Assembly: GCA_023132875.1 (NCBI GenBank)
Contig: JAGLXN010000042.1
Location: 1-41,471, forward strand
Direction of reading: 5' to 3'
From: Candidatus Parcubacteria bacterium
GTDB taxonomy: Bacteria; Patescibacteriota; Minisyncoccia; JAHIHE01; JAGLIN01
Length of the DNA stretch: 41,471 nucleotides
Part shown: positions 31,607 through 41,424 of the stretch, in pieces
How positions within the stretch are numbered: position 1 is the stretch's first letter
Layout: every line of letters starts with the position of its first letter
The notes under the pieces: generated by a model
The model's database searches: none
What the model saw: only the letters and a program-made list of their open reading frames with translations
Told to the model about the DNA's origin: nothing
Position numbers and translations under genes: made by a program

Positions 31607-34198
31607 ATGAAAAGAAACAAAAAAACAGAAAAAAAAACGAGGATAATATATGACATTATACCGTCACGTCTTATGAAGGATATTGTTCTCGTTGAGAAAA
31701 AGATTTCTAGAACAACAAAGGCCTTTTATCTTTTCTTAAAAACCTCAAAATATGGTTCTGTTATTTTAGTTTTAGCCGTGGCCATTTTTGGAGGAGCAAT
31801 AATTATGGGATTTTCTCCTAAGACTGAAATAACAGAAATATATCCCGCGCAATATGAGGGAGATTGGCAGAATATGGAAAAGGCTTTAAATAGAGAACTC
31901 TCAGACAAGGCGGATATTTTAGAATTTAATTTTGATAATTCTGCAGGCGTTTTTAAGATTGAAGAAGAAGTTCTTTCTTTGCCAGAGGGGGAGACGGAAA
32001 AGGTGGAAGATATTGAATTAATAGAAGATATGGAAGAAGGGGTTCAGGCCGGAGACACTGAACCAATGGTCAGAGACATTGAACCGACAGATGATATAGA
32101 TCAAATAGAGGATAATCAAACCCCTCCCAATCTCCCCTTGTCAGGAGAGGAACCGGCGCAAGAGGGCTCCACACAGAGTATGGAGCCAGCAACAGGGCAG
32201 GATATGGAGCCAATGGAAGATATCAGTTTTTTTAAAAAAACAAAGGGACTGTTCTCTGTGCTTGAAGCTAGGGCGGAAGAAAGTATTGGCGATGAAAGCC
32301 AGATTAAAACAGAAAAAGCTGATAATGAAGAACTCGCTAATGACGGAGTGCCTGCGCAAAATGAAGATGTTGCAATTGAAGAAGTTCAAGATAATCAAGA
32401 TAGCGAAAAAGATTTGGATAAGAAAGAAATTGCGGATGATGATATAGATAGGAATAGTGAAAGCAAAGGAAACGGTAAAGAATCTTATAGTAATGATAGT
32501 TCCCCTAACGGGACTATGGAACCGTCAAAACAAGAAGGCTCCACGCAGAGTATGGAGCAAACAGATAAAGACGAAGAAACAGACAATGATATAGACGAAA
32601 ACGAACAGGACAAGAAAAAAAACGGGGAAGATAAAGAAGAAAAGTTTGAAGACTATGCAGGAATGATAATTATTCCTGATGTTGATGGAAATTTGCTTTT
32701 TGAAACCGAAGAAGATAAAAAGGAAGAAAAAGCTCAAACCATTTTTACCAAAGAATTAAACGCCGTTTATTCCGATTTTTCTATTCTGGAAGAAAAAGGA
32801 GAACTTAAGAAAATAAAGATTGGCTTTTCTTTTGCCAGTTTAGAAAAAGAAAACGAAAATGATGAAATTATTGTTTCATGGTCTTTGAACGGTGAAGACT
32901 GGAATAGCGCGTCAGAGTTTGTTCTGGATAAAAATTATTCCAACAAAGATAACGGCGGATATTTTTATACAGATATATTTGATTTGTCTGATTCTGATAA
33001 CGATACAATTTTACAGCGGGAAGATGTTGAAAATATCAAAGTAAAGTTTTCATATCTAACCAATAACAATGAAGAAAATTATGTCCCATTCTTTCTTGAC
33101 GCGGTCTGGCTGGAAACAGAGTCGGAAAAATTAGATGAAGAATCTGATGAGAAAGAAAAAATAGAAGTTTTATCGCATAAAAAAGATTTTAAAATTAACG
33201 AAGAGCCGGAGTTTAAATTTAAATATAAGAAAGAAAAGGAAGGGTTTTTAGTTTCAATCGGAGAAGCAATTGGAATTATTGATTATTGGAATGATATAAA
33301 TTTAACCGCTGAAATTATAGAACCGAATGGAGAAACTTTTAAAATTCCGTCTGAGGAATTCAGCAATTTTTCTGGAATTTTTACTTTGGGTGAAAACGGT
33401 GAGATTTTAATGAAGCTGAAAAAAGATAAAAAATTCAAACCCGGTCTTTATAAAATTATTTTAAAAATTGAAGAGAATGGAAATATTCAAACATTAGAAC
33501 AGGATTTTACTTGGGGAGTTTTGGCAATCAATGTAAACAAATCAATTTATTTGCCCGGCGAAGAAGCATATTTACAAATGGCAGTATTAAGAGATGACGG
33601 ACATACGATATGCAACGCGAGATTAGAATTAAGAATTTGGAATTTGGAATTTGGAATAGAAACTTTATTATCAACTGAGGACGAGACAATTCAGTATAGC
33701 GGGCAGTGCAGTGGAGATAATGTGACGGATGTTCCGGACTATTTTGCTTATTACACAACTAGCGAAGCGGGAGTTTATGAAATGACGCTTACTAATTTAG
33801 ATAACGGTTATGAAATAACGGATGACTTTGAAGTTCGCGATTTCGTTCCATTTGAAATTGAAAGAATCGGTCCAAGCAGAATTTATCCGCCAGCGGATTA
33901 TGAAATGGTTTTGAAGATTAAAGTGAATGAAGAATTTGTCGGATTTATTCAGGAGAAAACGCCAGCTTCATTTATAATTATTAAACAAGAATTACGAATC
34001 AAGAATCAAGAATCAGGAGAATTTGAAATTTATAATGGACAATTTATTACCCAAAACGAAAACGATAATATTAAATTGCTAAGATGGCATGACCTTAATT
34101 TGAAACAAAACGACGAACTTGAAATAAGATATGTGTTTGACGCGCCGGATGTCAGTCCTGATCTGCATTTGCTGGGACCGTTGGGATTTTATGAATAG
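31607..34198 (+). CDS. Membrane-anchored acidic surface protein, apparently truncated
   Basis: 863 residues. A basic N-terminus and one membrane helix (about 48-69) give an outside-facing C-terminus. An acidic low-complexity region (about 120-370, e.g. 'DKDEETDNDIDENEQDKKK') precedes beta-rich domains, including an MG2-like segment ('VNKSIYLPGEEAYLQMAVLR'). It ends 'LHLLGPLGFYE'. In related CPR proteins, as I recall, this point continues into 'EARQWQIASDA', and that string opens the gene product at 36826. The 3' part therefore seems lost or exchanged. Palindromic repeats at 32165-32187, 32499-32522 and 32537-32559 are read in frame (twice as 'GSTQSME'), and heptamer repeats give 'RIWNLEFGIE' and 'RIKNQES'. 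Function is unknown; an adhesin or surface-layer role is a guess. Confidence 0.7.
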   Translation: MKRNKKTEKKTRIIYDIIPSRLMKDIVLVEKKISRTTKAFYLFLKTSKYGSVILVLAVAIFGGAIIMGFSPKTEITEIYPAQYEGDWQNMEKALNRELSDKADILEFNFDNSAGVFKIEEEVLSLPEGETEKVEDIELIEDMEEGVQAGDTEPMVRDIEPTDDIDQIEDNQTPPNLPLSGEEPAQEGSTQSMEPATGQDMEPMEDISFFKKTKGLFSVLEARAEESIGDESQIKTEKADNEELANDGVPAQNEDVAIEEVQDNQDSEKDLDKKEIADDDIDRNSESKGNGKESYSNDSSPNGTMEPSKQEGSTQSMEQTDKDEETDNDIDENEQDKKKNGEDKEEKFEDYAGMIIIPDVDGNLLFETEEDKKEEKAQTIFTKELNAVYSDFSILEEKGELKKIKIGFSFASLEKENENDEIIVSWSLNGEDWNSASEFVLDKNYSNKDNGGYFYTDIFDLSDSDNDTILQREDVENIKVKFSYLTNNNEENYVPFFLDAVWLETESEKLDEESDEKEKIEVLSHKKDFKINEEPEFKFKYKKEKEGFLVSIGEAIGIIDYWNDINLTAEIIEPNGETFKIPSEEFSNFSGIFTLGENGEILMKLKKDKKFKPGLYKIILKIEENGNIQTLEQDFTWGVLAINVNKSIYLPGEEAYLQMAVLRDDGHTICNARLELRIWNLEFGIETLLSTEDETIQYSGQCSGDNVTDVPDYFAYYTTSEAGVYEMTLTNLDNGYEITDDFEVRDFVPFEIERIGPSRIYPPADYEMVLKIKVNEEFVGFIQEKTPASFIIIKQELRIKNQESGEFEIYNGQFITQNENDNIKLLRWHDLNLKQNDELEIRYVFDAPDVSPDLHLLGPLGFYE
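32165..32187. repeat. In-frame palindromic repeat
   Basis: It runs from ggctccacac to tatggagcc and differs from the intergenic copy at 136-158 at a single base of 23. It is read as 'GSTQSMEP'. Confidence 0.85.
32499..32559. repeat. Two further in-frame palindromic repeats
   Basis: gttcccctaacgggactatgg, completed by aac (32499-32522), is a variant of the stem type at 17814-17844. It is followed by a copy at 32537-32559 (ggctccacgc to tatggagca) with two differences from 32165-32187. The second is read as 'GSTQSMEQ' in the same frame as the first copy. Confidence 0.8.
33634..33654. repeat. Heptamer tandem repeat inside a coding sequence
   Basis: Three perfect copies of aatttgg, read as part of 'RIWNLEFGIE'. 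Confidence 0.8.
33994..34014. repeat. Heptamer tandem repeat inside a coding sequence
   Basis: acgaatc followed by two copies of aagaatc, read as 'RIKNQES'. The same peptide arises from the repeat at 316-350. Confidence 0.8.
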
Positions 34199-34246
34199 AA
34201 AGGGAAATTTCAAAATCCAAATTATTCCAAATGAAATCCAAAAAAG

Positions 34247-34621
34247 ATGATGGCAAATAATAACAAGAAAATTTACAATTTAGAAGAAAGAACGGCTTTG
34301 TTTGGCGAAAATATTATTGAATTTTGTAAAAGCATTAAGCAAAATAATATTAATAAATCAATACTCAATCAACTTATAAGATCGGGAACAAGTGTTGGAG
34401 CAAATTATTGTGAAGCTGGTGGAGCGAAATCTGGCAAAGACTTTAGACATAAAATAGCTATTTGTAAAAAGGAGGCTAAAGAAACAAAACACTGGTTAAG
34501 AATGCTAACAAAAACAAATCCAGAAAAATTAAGCGAGTGCCGAATATTATGGCAGGAAGAGCAAGAGCTAACATTAATTTTTTCATCTATTTTATTGCCT
34601 AAAAGTAAAAACAAGAAATAA
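34247..34621 (+). CDS. Four-helix-bundle protein (23S rRNA intervening-sequence protein family)
   Basis: 124 residues with the family pattern: 'LEERTALFGENIIEFCKSI', 'LNQLIRSGTSVGANYCEA' and 'SGKDFRHKIAICKKEAKET' followed by 'KHWLRML'. The protein is all helical, soluble and usually about 120 residues, as here. Members were first noticed in rRNA intervening sequences and are common free-standing genes in CPR genomes; one branch (Avd) serves diversity-generating retroelements, but no reverse transcriptase or template repeat is seen here. It sits between the truncated 31607 gene and the DUF2341 gene, behind a microrepeat-rich spacer, so it may have arrived with the rearrangement that cut the upstream gene. 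Molecular function is uncertain. Confidence 0.88.
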   Translation: MMANNNKKIYNLEERTALFGENIIEFCKSIKQNNINKSILNQLIRSGTSVGANYCEAGGAKSGKDFRHKIAICKKEAKETKHWLRMLTKTNPEKLSECRILWQEEQELTLIFSSILLPKSKNKK

Positions 34622-34839
34622 TTTTGACATTTGAATTTTAGATTTGATTTGGAACAATTTGAGCTTTGAACTTTGAAATCTAACCAAGCAGATTCAGGGA
34701 TAGATAGATTTTCAGAGATAGATAGATTGCTAATTTATCGTCCAAAACAATTTATATGATATTTAAATGTTTATTATTTTCTCAAAATATACAAAGGTCG
34801 ATTCGAGAAAATAAATATTAATTAATTAACAAAAAATTT

Positions 34840-36663
34840 ATGAAAAACAAAACAATGATAATAAAAACAATGATGTTTTTATTATTAATCTTAGGGGGAT
34901 CGGGACTATGTTTGTCGGATAATAAAGCGCGAGCCGCTGATTGGTACAGTCCGGATTGGGAATATAGAAAAGTGATCACTGTTGATAATACATCCAGCGC
35001 TGACGCTTTGACTGATTATCAAGTTTTAGTAACTCTAAACGCTGATAATTTTGATTATACTAAAGCAAACGCGAATGGATCTGATTTGAGATTTACCGAT
35101 TCGGACAAACTAACGGAAATTTCTTATTGGATTAAGGAGTGGAATACGGAAGGAGATTCAAAAATTTGGGTTAAAGTTCCGTCTATTCCAGCTGAAAGCA
35201 CAGCTACTATTTATCTTTATTACGGAAACGCGAGCGCGACTACTTCACTTAGTAGTTTTGACGACACGATGCAAAAACTGGAAGCGGACGCTGACACTGC
35301 CGGGCTTTGGCATTTTGATGAGGGAGAGGGAACAACACTTGGAGATTCTTCCATCAATGCAAATGATGGTGTGTTGAATAACTTCGCCGCGGATGGCATT
35401 GATTGGGTTGCGGATTCAGCTTCCGAGTACGATGGATCGGGCGGGGCTTTGAATTTTGACGGAGTTGATAATTATATTGAAGTGCTTGACAGCCCGAGTT
35501 TAAATTTTGTGGATGAAGATTTTTCAATTGAGGCCTGGATATATTCTAATTACAGAAACGGGACAGTTATTGCCAAATACATTACTGGCAGAGGTTATGT
35601 TCTTGACATTAACGATTGGCAAACTAATCTCGGCTTGGAAACTTCCGATGGAGAAGATTTTTTAGATAGTTACAGCAATCTCATTCAGTCCGGACAATGG
35701 CAGCATATCGCGGTAGTAAGAGATAATATAGATTTGATAAAATTTTATATCAACGGCGAGGAGAAAACCTTTTCAATTGAAATTAATGGAAATGTAAATG
35801 ATTTATATAACGAAGGTGTCAACTTAAAAATTGGAATGGGAGGATATACCCTTCCATTTAATGGTTTAATTGACGAATTAAGAATTTCCAGACGGGCTTT
35901 GAGCGCGGAAGAAATCAAAGCGAATTATGAAAGAAGGCAATATGCCGCGATAGAACCGATTAGTAGTTTAGGAGCTGAAGAAACTGATCCTTATGACGCT
36001 TCTGAAACTGTTGTTGCCGCGAACGGAGGAACAGTAACTAACACGGCTGATACAGCTGAAGTAACAATTCCGGCTAATGCTTTATCCGGCGATACAAATA
36101 TTACTATTGAGACTAATGAAGAAACCGGAAGCTTTCAAGTTCAGGGCGCGGAGCCGGTAGATTATATTTATAATTTTGGGCCGGAAGGAACTGAATTTTC
36201 CTCTCCGGTAACTTTAACTTTTAATTATGACGATACCGGGATGACTTTGGAGGAAGAAAATAGTTTGGATATCTATTATTACAATACAGGAACATCTTTA
36301 TGGGAATCGCAAGGAGCGACTGTGAATACGAACATTAATACGCTGAGTATCTCCGTGGATCATTTTTCAAGTTTTGTGATCGCTAAAGACTTAGTGTTGT
36401 TGGGAAAATTAAGCAAAATCAGTAAACTTTTGTTTTCAATTAATGATTATTCCGAAGGAGGACAAATTGAAAATTCCGGTTACTTCTTAATCGCGCATTT
36501 AAAAAGGGTGCAGAGACTGATAGCGGGTGGAGATAAAGAAAAAGCTATAACTGTCTTGGGAAAGTTTATTGAGAAAGTAGAAAGATTTACTCCAAGCAAA
36601 ATTAATGTAGATGCCTCAGCAGTGATTATTGATGAAACAGTTGAGATTATTGATTTGTTGTGA
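34840..36663 (+). CDS. Secreted DUF2341 + LamG + FIMAH-like surface protein
   Basis: 607 residues. A signal peptide precedes a DUF2341 domain (about 33-145: 'WEYRKVITVDNT', 'DYQVLVTLNADNFDY', 'IWVKVPSIPAESTATIYLYY'). A LamG/concanavalin-like domain follows at about 155-370 ('AGLWHFDEGEGTTLGDSS', 'LNFDGVDNYIEVLDSPSLNF', 'GQWQHIAVVRD', 'GLIDELRISRRALSAEEI'), then a ZU5-like sandwich ('GGTVTNTADTAEVTIPANAL'). The last 80 or so residues ('LIAHLKRVQRLIAGGDKEKA', 'FIEKVERFTPSKI') resemble the helical FIMAH domain of other surface proteins. No membrane anchor is seen. LamG and DUF2341 are often found on glycan- or protein-binding exported proteins, so adhesion is the likely role. It uses TGA as stop. 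Confidence 0.8.
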   Translation: MKNKTMIIKTMMFLLLILGGSGLCLSDNKARAADWYSPDWEYRKVITVDNTSSADALTDYQVLVTLNADNFDYTKANANGSDLRFTDSDKLTEISYWIKEWNTEGDSKIWVKVPSIPAESTATIYLYYGNASATTSLSSFDDTMQKLEADADTAGLWHFDEGEGTTLGDSSINANDGVLNNFAADGIDWVADSASEYDGSGGALNFDGVDNYIEVLDSPSLNFVDEDFSIEAWIYSNYRNGTVIAKYITGRGYVLDINDWQTNLGLETSDGEDFLDSYSNLIQSGQWQHIAVVRDNIDLIKFYINGEEKTFSIEINGNVNDLYNEGVNLKIGMGGYTLPFNGLIDELRISRRALSAEEIKANYERRQYAAIEPISSLGAEETDPYDASETVVAANGGTVTNTADTAEVTIPANALSGDTNITIETNEETGSFQVQGAEPVDYIYNFGPEGTEFSSPVTLTFNYDDTGMTLEEENSLDIYYYNTGTSLWESQGATVNTNINTLSISVDHFSSFVIAKDLVLLGKLSKISKLLFSINDYSEGGQIENSGYFLIAHLKRVQRLIAGGDKEKAITVLGKFIEKVERFTPSKINVDASAVIIDETVEIIDLL

Positions 36664-36674
36664 TAGTAATGTTT

Positions 36675-36702
36675 TCTCAGGATTTTTATAAAAGTCCTGA
36701 GA
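36675..36702 (+). terminator. Possible hairpin after the DUF2341/LamG gene
   Basis: tctcaggattttt pairs with aaaagtcctgaga with one mismatch, 12 bases after the stop. It is not followed by a clear T-run. Confidence 0.4.
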
Positions 36703-36745
36703 GGCAAGTTTCTAAAATTTTTGGAAATTTGCTTTTTGAAAGAAA

Positions 36746-36781
36746 GTTGGCTCCACAGCCCTTCGGGACTGTGGAGCCAAC
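36746..36781. repeat. Palindromic repeat, ggctcc/ggagcc family
   Basis: gttggctccacag and ctgtggagccaac form a 13-pair stem around cccttcggga. Nearly identical to the reverse complement of 17814-17844. It lies 45 bases before the giant gene. Confidence 0.85.
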
Positions 36782-36825
36782 AATTAACAGTCCACGACTT
36801 AATATAAAATTTGTAAATTATAACA

Positions 36826-39800
36826 ATGTCCTCTAATCTCAAAAAACTCATTATATCCCTCTCCATTTTGGCTTTCGCCGGCGGTTTTGTGTTGGCGGTG
36901 AATAGGTATAATACAAATTTGACAAGAGGAAATCAACCAAGATTGGTTTTTGAAGAAGCGCGCCAGTGGCAGATTGCGTCGGACGCGGTGGTTGACAAGG
37001 GCATTTTAGCTTACGCGGATACGGATAATGATGGCGTGCCGAAATTTCAGGAATACGAGAACAACATGTTTATCGGACAGGGAGGCGAAGTTTCCGGCCC
37101 TGCCAGCACCGCCAGCCCTATTCGTTTTTCTCGCATTGTCGCCGCTCCCACTCGGGACGAAAAAATGATCGGACATTTAAAAGACACTGGCCGTTTGGAT
37201 ATTGTCAAGTGCAGCGCTGTGGGTACTGGGGACACAACTAGTTGCAATGATATGACGACCGACAATGAAGACTTTGTCAACCAGTGGAACGTTACGGCTA
37301 TCGGAGCGATGGATTGCGATTCTTCGCCGACTCTTTGCGCTCAAGCTTTTGACATCGCTTATGAGCAGTTTAATGGGCGGGCGATGGTCGTTTACGCCAA
37401 TAATGTCGCCCAAAAGGTTTATTATTGCTATTATGATGGCTCCTCTTGGGGACCGGTTTCCAACTGCGCTCCCACCGATGGAACGAACAGTATAGATATG
37501 GGAACTATTGATGGCACGCCAAAATGGATTTCTCTCAAAGCCAGAGGCGCTCTTCTTACCGACACAAGAACAGACCAGCTCCTATTGACTGTTACCGCTG
37601 TTGATTCAAGTGATTATGTCGAAATGTATAATGCCATTTGGGACGGGAGCTCTTGGGGAAATAGCAGGGAAACGACTAGTGGACATACCGATAATTGTTC
37701 TGGCTACCGTTGCAGTGACGGAGCGTGGGAAGAAGTTTCAGGAAACGCTAGAATGGATTCTCTTGCTGGCAATCAAAAATACATTGCCGGCACTGGCTGG
37801 AGTTATTCTAATGGACCCGGAGAGCAGTGGATGAGGCTTGTTTCTTCTCCAATCAGCAATAGAATTGCCATGGATTGTACTAATGATGCCGATGATTTTC
37901 TTTCTTACATTTGGAAAGCGGATGGTTCAACCGCAGAATGGACAACGGGCGACAGCGACCCAGCAATTGAGGCTAAGGAAACTCAGAACAGCGATGTTGG
38001 CTGGGAAAGGTTTAATGACAACGCTGTGTTTTTGATGGGTGATTCTTCCAATACCTTTGATCCCCAGTATTCCAAGGCGACCTGCACCGGCTCCGGCTGC
38101 AATTTTGGCATAACAGTTATTACTACTCCACATACTACTAATGATGACGATTACAATGGTCCCACCGTCGCTGTTACGTCTCCCAACGCCAATAAAATAA
38201 TATATCTGCTGTCTGATATTGATTCCTACCTTCACGCTTATCGCTGGGATGGTTCAACTTGGACCTTGCCCGGAGATGGTGAGGAAACAGCGCTTCCTTT
38301 TGTGTCCCAAGGCAGTTCTACCGGCTCTGACAACATCCCCTTTGATTTTGCTTATACCCCTTATTCCCCGTGGTCGCGCAACTGGCGGTTTTATGACGAT
38401 GAAACATCAAATAATCCCACAATCGGCTTAAACAGCGCGGCGGAAAATGGAACACCGACAAATGTTGACCCGGAAGAACTTATTCGCTTGCGTATGCAAT
38501 TTACGGAATTGGGGGGTCAAGCGCAAACCGACGCTCGAAAAAAATTGCAATACACTTCCGGGTGCAATCCCAACACCTCGGAAACCGCTTGTACTTGGAC
38601 AGATGTGGGAGATGTTACCGAAACCAGCGCGGTTTGGCGCTTTGCTTCGCAGGCAAACGGCGATTCTGTTTGCGCAAACTGCAACGACAATACCGCTATC
38701 ACTTACGGGCTTACCGGCTCTACCCAGAACGGAACCTACATAACAGACAAAGACGCGGCGGCGGGCGCCAATATGGATCATAACGCTCTTGCTATAGCGG
38801 AATACGACTATCCCATTAAGGCGGAGAATGTGGCTGGAAACACTACTTATTATTTCCGGGCTTACGATGTTAGCCAGCAAAGCTCGGTTTTTCGCCGCCA
38901 AGACAGCGGCACAACCGATTGTTTAAGCTCCGCTTGCGCTTATCCGAGTTTGACAACGGCCCCCTTCATCACCGTCTCCGGCAATGTCTATATGGACGAA
39001 GGGTCAACCGCTTATGATTGTTCCGCTGACAACTTGACAATCGGCGTTTCGGTAAATGGCGGAACAACCGCGACTGGAACTTGCACTTTGAACACAGGCG
39101 CGTTTTCAGTTATGGTTTCCAGCAGTCCTTCGGCAGCCGGCGATCCGGTGGTCGTTTTTATAGACAGCGGGGAAACCCCCCGAGGCACGACTGTTACCCT
39201 TGCCGCCGATACCACTTCTAATATTACCGGTTTAAAAATCTATCAAGATCGGGTTATCGTTAGCAGTGAAAACGCCACCGCGGTAACCAACGCCAAAATG
39301 TCTACGGGGGATAACGCTGATGCCGGTATTCGTTACAATGTCGCGACTGGCGCGCTGACCACGGAAACTAATATGGAACTCCATGTTTTTACCGGTAAAA
39401 CCTATACTCCCGGCGGAACGGTAACTACTCAAGGAGCGGGAGGAAACTTGCATCTTGATGACAGCTCTACTGTCAACTTTGAAAGCAACGCGGGAACTAT
39501 TTCTGGAGATGTCGCTATTGACGCCAGCGCCACTCTCACCACGCCTTCTTCCGGCGCTTTCAATGTCGGCGGGTCATGGACTAACGCGGGAACTTTCACC
39601 CACAACTCCGGGACAACGACTTTTGGTTCGGGCTGGAGCTATAAAAAATCTCATGTCATTACAAATAATATCGCTTCGGAACTTACTGATTATCAAGTTA
39701 AGATTGTTGTTGATCCCGATACGGGCGATGATTCCGGAGCTACGGTTTATTGCGACGGCAAGTGCCAGACGGATTATGATGATATTAGGTTTACCGATTC

Positions 39801-41424
39801 TAACGGAGTGTCTCTTGATTATTGGATAGAAGACGCCGCCACCGCTAATCCCGCTAATATCTGGGTGAAGGTTCCAATCATTCCCGCTTCCTCCACAGCA
39901 ACGATATATATGCTCTATGGGAATGACGCGGCGAGTACGACGAGTGATGAGGATGATACGTTTGAGCTTTTTGATAATTTTGAAGATGGCAACTTGGCTC
40001 CATGGGAACAGAATAACCTATCTTGTACTGCGGTTATATCAACTGACTGGAGCAGTGGCTCTGATAATTACTCGGTGAAGATAGCTCAGACGGGTGAGTG
40101 CGACTGTGGAATTAAAAGGGAAATGTCAGTAACTAATGTAAAAGCAATAATAGATTACAATATTACCACAATGAACGAAGGTTCATTAGAGATGGCACCA
40201 CCTGATCAAACGATCAGCCAAGCTGTTGAAACTGTTTACAATTGGGAAAGCAGCGCTATAACTACGTCAACCCCTTATAATCTTTCTTTCTTCGCTGCAG
40301 ATCAAGGAATGGGTATAGATATAATAGCATATGTTGACCGAATCCGCGTCTGCAAATGCGCCTCCACCGAACCGTCCCATACCAGCTGGGGGACGGAAAC
40401 AAAAAGAACTATCACTTCTGGCGGATCATCATTTAATAATGTTACTTTTAATGATTCTTACACAAGTATAACAGGCGAATGGACCTTCGCCGCCAACTCT
40501 GCCACCGTCGCCAACGATTTCACCATTACCGCGGGAACAGTCACCGCGCCTTCTTCTACGACCTTGACTATAGGAGGAAGTTATTCTAATTCTGGAACAT
40601 TTACGCATAACAGTGGAGAAGTAATTTTTGATGATACCGCTGGAAGCAAAACTTTGTCTGGAACTATGATAACCACAAGCAGTTTTAATAAGTTGACATT
40701 TAATGGCGTTAGTGGAGGATGGACATTTGGAAACAACTCCGCCACAGTTGCCAGTGATTTCACGATTACTAATGGTGCCGTTACTGCTCCTGGATCTGGG
40801 TACACGCTTGCTATCGGAGGAAGTTATTCTAATACCGGAACTTTTACGCATAACTCTGGAACGGTAACTTTTAATAAAAGTTCAGCAACCCAAACCTTGA
40901 ATTCAGGCGGAACCGGAACAGGATATTTATTTAATAACCTCACCCATTCTGGAGCTGGAACATTACAGCTTCTCACAAATGCAATAGATATTGACGGAAA
41001 CTTTTCACAAACAGCAGGGATATTTGATGCGAACAGTTTAAATCAAAATTATGCCGGTCACTTCTCCTTATCAAGTGGCACAACATTTACCAAAGGGGGG
41101 ACGCTTACTTTTGACGGCACGACAACTTATACCGATACCACTGGCGCGCAAGATATCGGAGCGGTTACTATTGGCCCATCTACTGCAAATACTACTGTTA
41201 CTACAGCCACTAATATGAAAGTTACCAGTCTTATTATCGGCGCTGATGATACTCTAAATATTTCTGATGACACTTTAACTATTACTGGAGACGGAACGCC
41301 CTTTGTAATTACGACAAATGGAACATTTACTATTGCTAATTCCACCGTTAAATACACTTCTTCTTCAGATACATATATTACAGAAACTGATTATTATAAT
41401 CTTAAACTCGGCCCGGGGTTGTGA
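36826..41424 (+). CDS. Giant secreted repeat protein with DUF2341 domain
   Basis: 1532 residues. An N-terminal signal or anchor helix ('LIISLSILAFAGGFVLAV') is followed by 'FEEARQWQIASDAVVD', a motif seen near the middle of large CPR exported proteins. Residues about 90-700 are a large beta-rich region without a recognised family, and the start of the following part resembles a carboxypeptidase-like fold ('SGNVYMDEGSTAYDC'). Repeats follow: 'GGSWTNAGTFTHNSGTTTF', a DUF2341 domain (about 943-1065, 'WSYKKSHVITNNIASELTDY'), then 'GGSYSNSGTFTHNSGEVIF' and 'GGSYSNTGTFTHNSGTVTF' of a likely beta-helix. It ends abruptly at 'YYNLKLGPGL', in the middle of a repeat. No C-terminal anchor or sorting signal. 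A surface fibre or adhesin is likely; the end may be truncated. Confidence 0.75.
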   Translation: MSSNLKKLIISLSILAFAGGFVLAVNRYNTNLTRGNQPRLVFEEARQWQIASDAVVDKGILAYADTDNDGVPKFQEYENNMFIGQGGEVSGPASTASPIRFSRIVAAPTRDEKMIGHLKDTGRLDIVKCSAVGTGDTTSCNDMTTDNEDFVNQWNVTAIGAMDCDSSPTLCAQAFDIAYEQFNGRAMVVYANNVAQKVYYCYYDGSSWGPVSNCAPTDGTNSIDMGTIDGTPKWISLKARGALLTDTRTDQLLLTVTAVDSSDYVEMYNAIWDGSSWGNSRETTSGHTDNCSGYRCSDGAWEEVSGNARMDSLAGNQKYIAGTGWSYSNGPGEQWMRLVSSPISNRIAMDCTNDADDFLSYIWKADGSTAEWTTGDSDPAIEAKETQNSDVGWERFNDNAVFLMGDSSNTFDPQYSKATCTGSGCNFGITVITTPHTTNDDDYNGPTVAVTSPNANKIIYLLSDIDSYLHAYRWDGSTWTLPGDGEETALPFVSQGSSTGSDNIPFDFAYTPYSPWSRNWRFYDDETSNNPTIGLNSAAENGTPTNVDPEELIRLRMQFTELGGQAQTDARKKLQYTSGCNPNTSETACTWTDVGDVTETSAVWRFASQANGDSVCANCNDNTAITYGLTGSTQNGTYITDKDAAAGANMDHNALAIAEYDYPIKAENVAGNTTYYFRAYDVSQQSSVFRRQDSGTTDCLSSACAYPSLTTAPFITVSGNVYMDEGSTAYDCSADNLTIGVSVNGGTTATGTCTLNTGAFSVMVSSSPSAAGDPVVVFIDSGETPRGTTVTLAADTTSNITGLKIYQDRVIVSSENATAVTNAKMSTGDNADAGIRYNVATGALTTETNMELHVFTGKTYTPGGTVTTQGAGGNLHLDDSSTVNFESNAGTISGDVAIDASATLTTPSSGAFNVGGSWTNAGTFTHNSGTTTFGSGWSYKKSHVITNNIASELTDYQVKIVVDPDTGDDSGATVYCDGKCQTDYDDIRFTDSNGVSLDYWIEDAATANPANIWVKVPIIPASSTATIYMLYGNDAASTTSDEDDTFELFDNFEDGNLAPWEQNNLSCTAVISTDWSSGSDNYSVKIAQTGECDCGIKREMSVTNVKAIIDYNITTMNEGSLEMAPPDQTISQAVETVYNWESSAITTSTPYNLSFFAADQGMGIDIIAYVDRIRVCKCASTEPSHTSWGTETKRTITSGGSSFNNVTFNDSYTSITGEWTFAANSATVANDFTITAGTVTAPSSTTLTIGGSYSNSGTFTHNSGEVIFDDTAGSKTLSGTMITTSSFNKLTFNGVSGGWTFGNNSATVASDFTITNGAVTAPGSGYTLAIGGSYSNTGTFTHNSGTVTFNKSSATQTLNSGGTGTGYLFNNLTHSGAGTLQLLTNAIDIDGNFSQTAGIFDANSLNQNYAGHFSLSSGTTFTKGGTLTFDGTTTYTDTTGAQDIGAVTIGPSTANTTVTTATNMKVTSLIIGADDTLNISDDTLTITGDGTPFVITTNGTFTIANSTVKYTSSSDTYITETDYYNLKLGPGL

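Noticed and set aside
34247-34621. Diversity-generating retroelement (Avd-like four-helix bundle)
   Set aside because: No reverse transcriptase gene and no template/variable repeat pair are visible. Free-standing members of the four-helix-bundle family are common.
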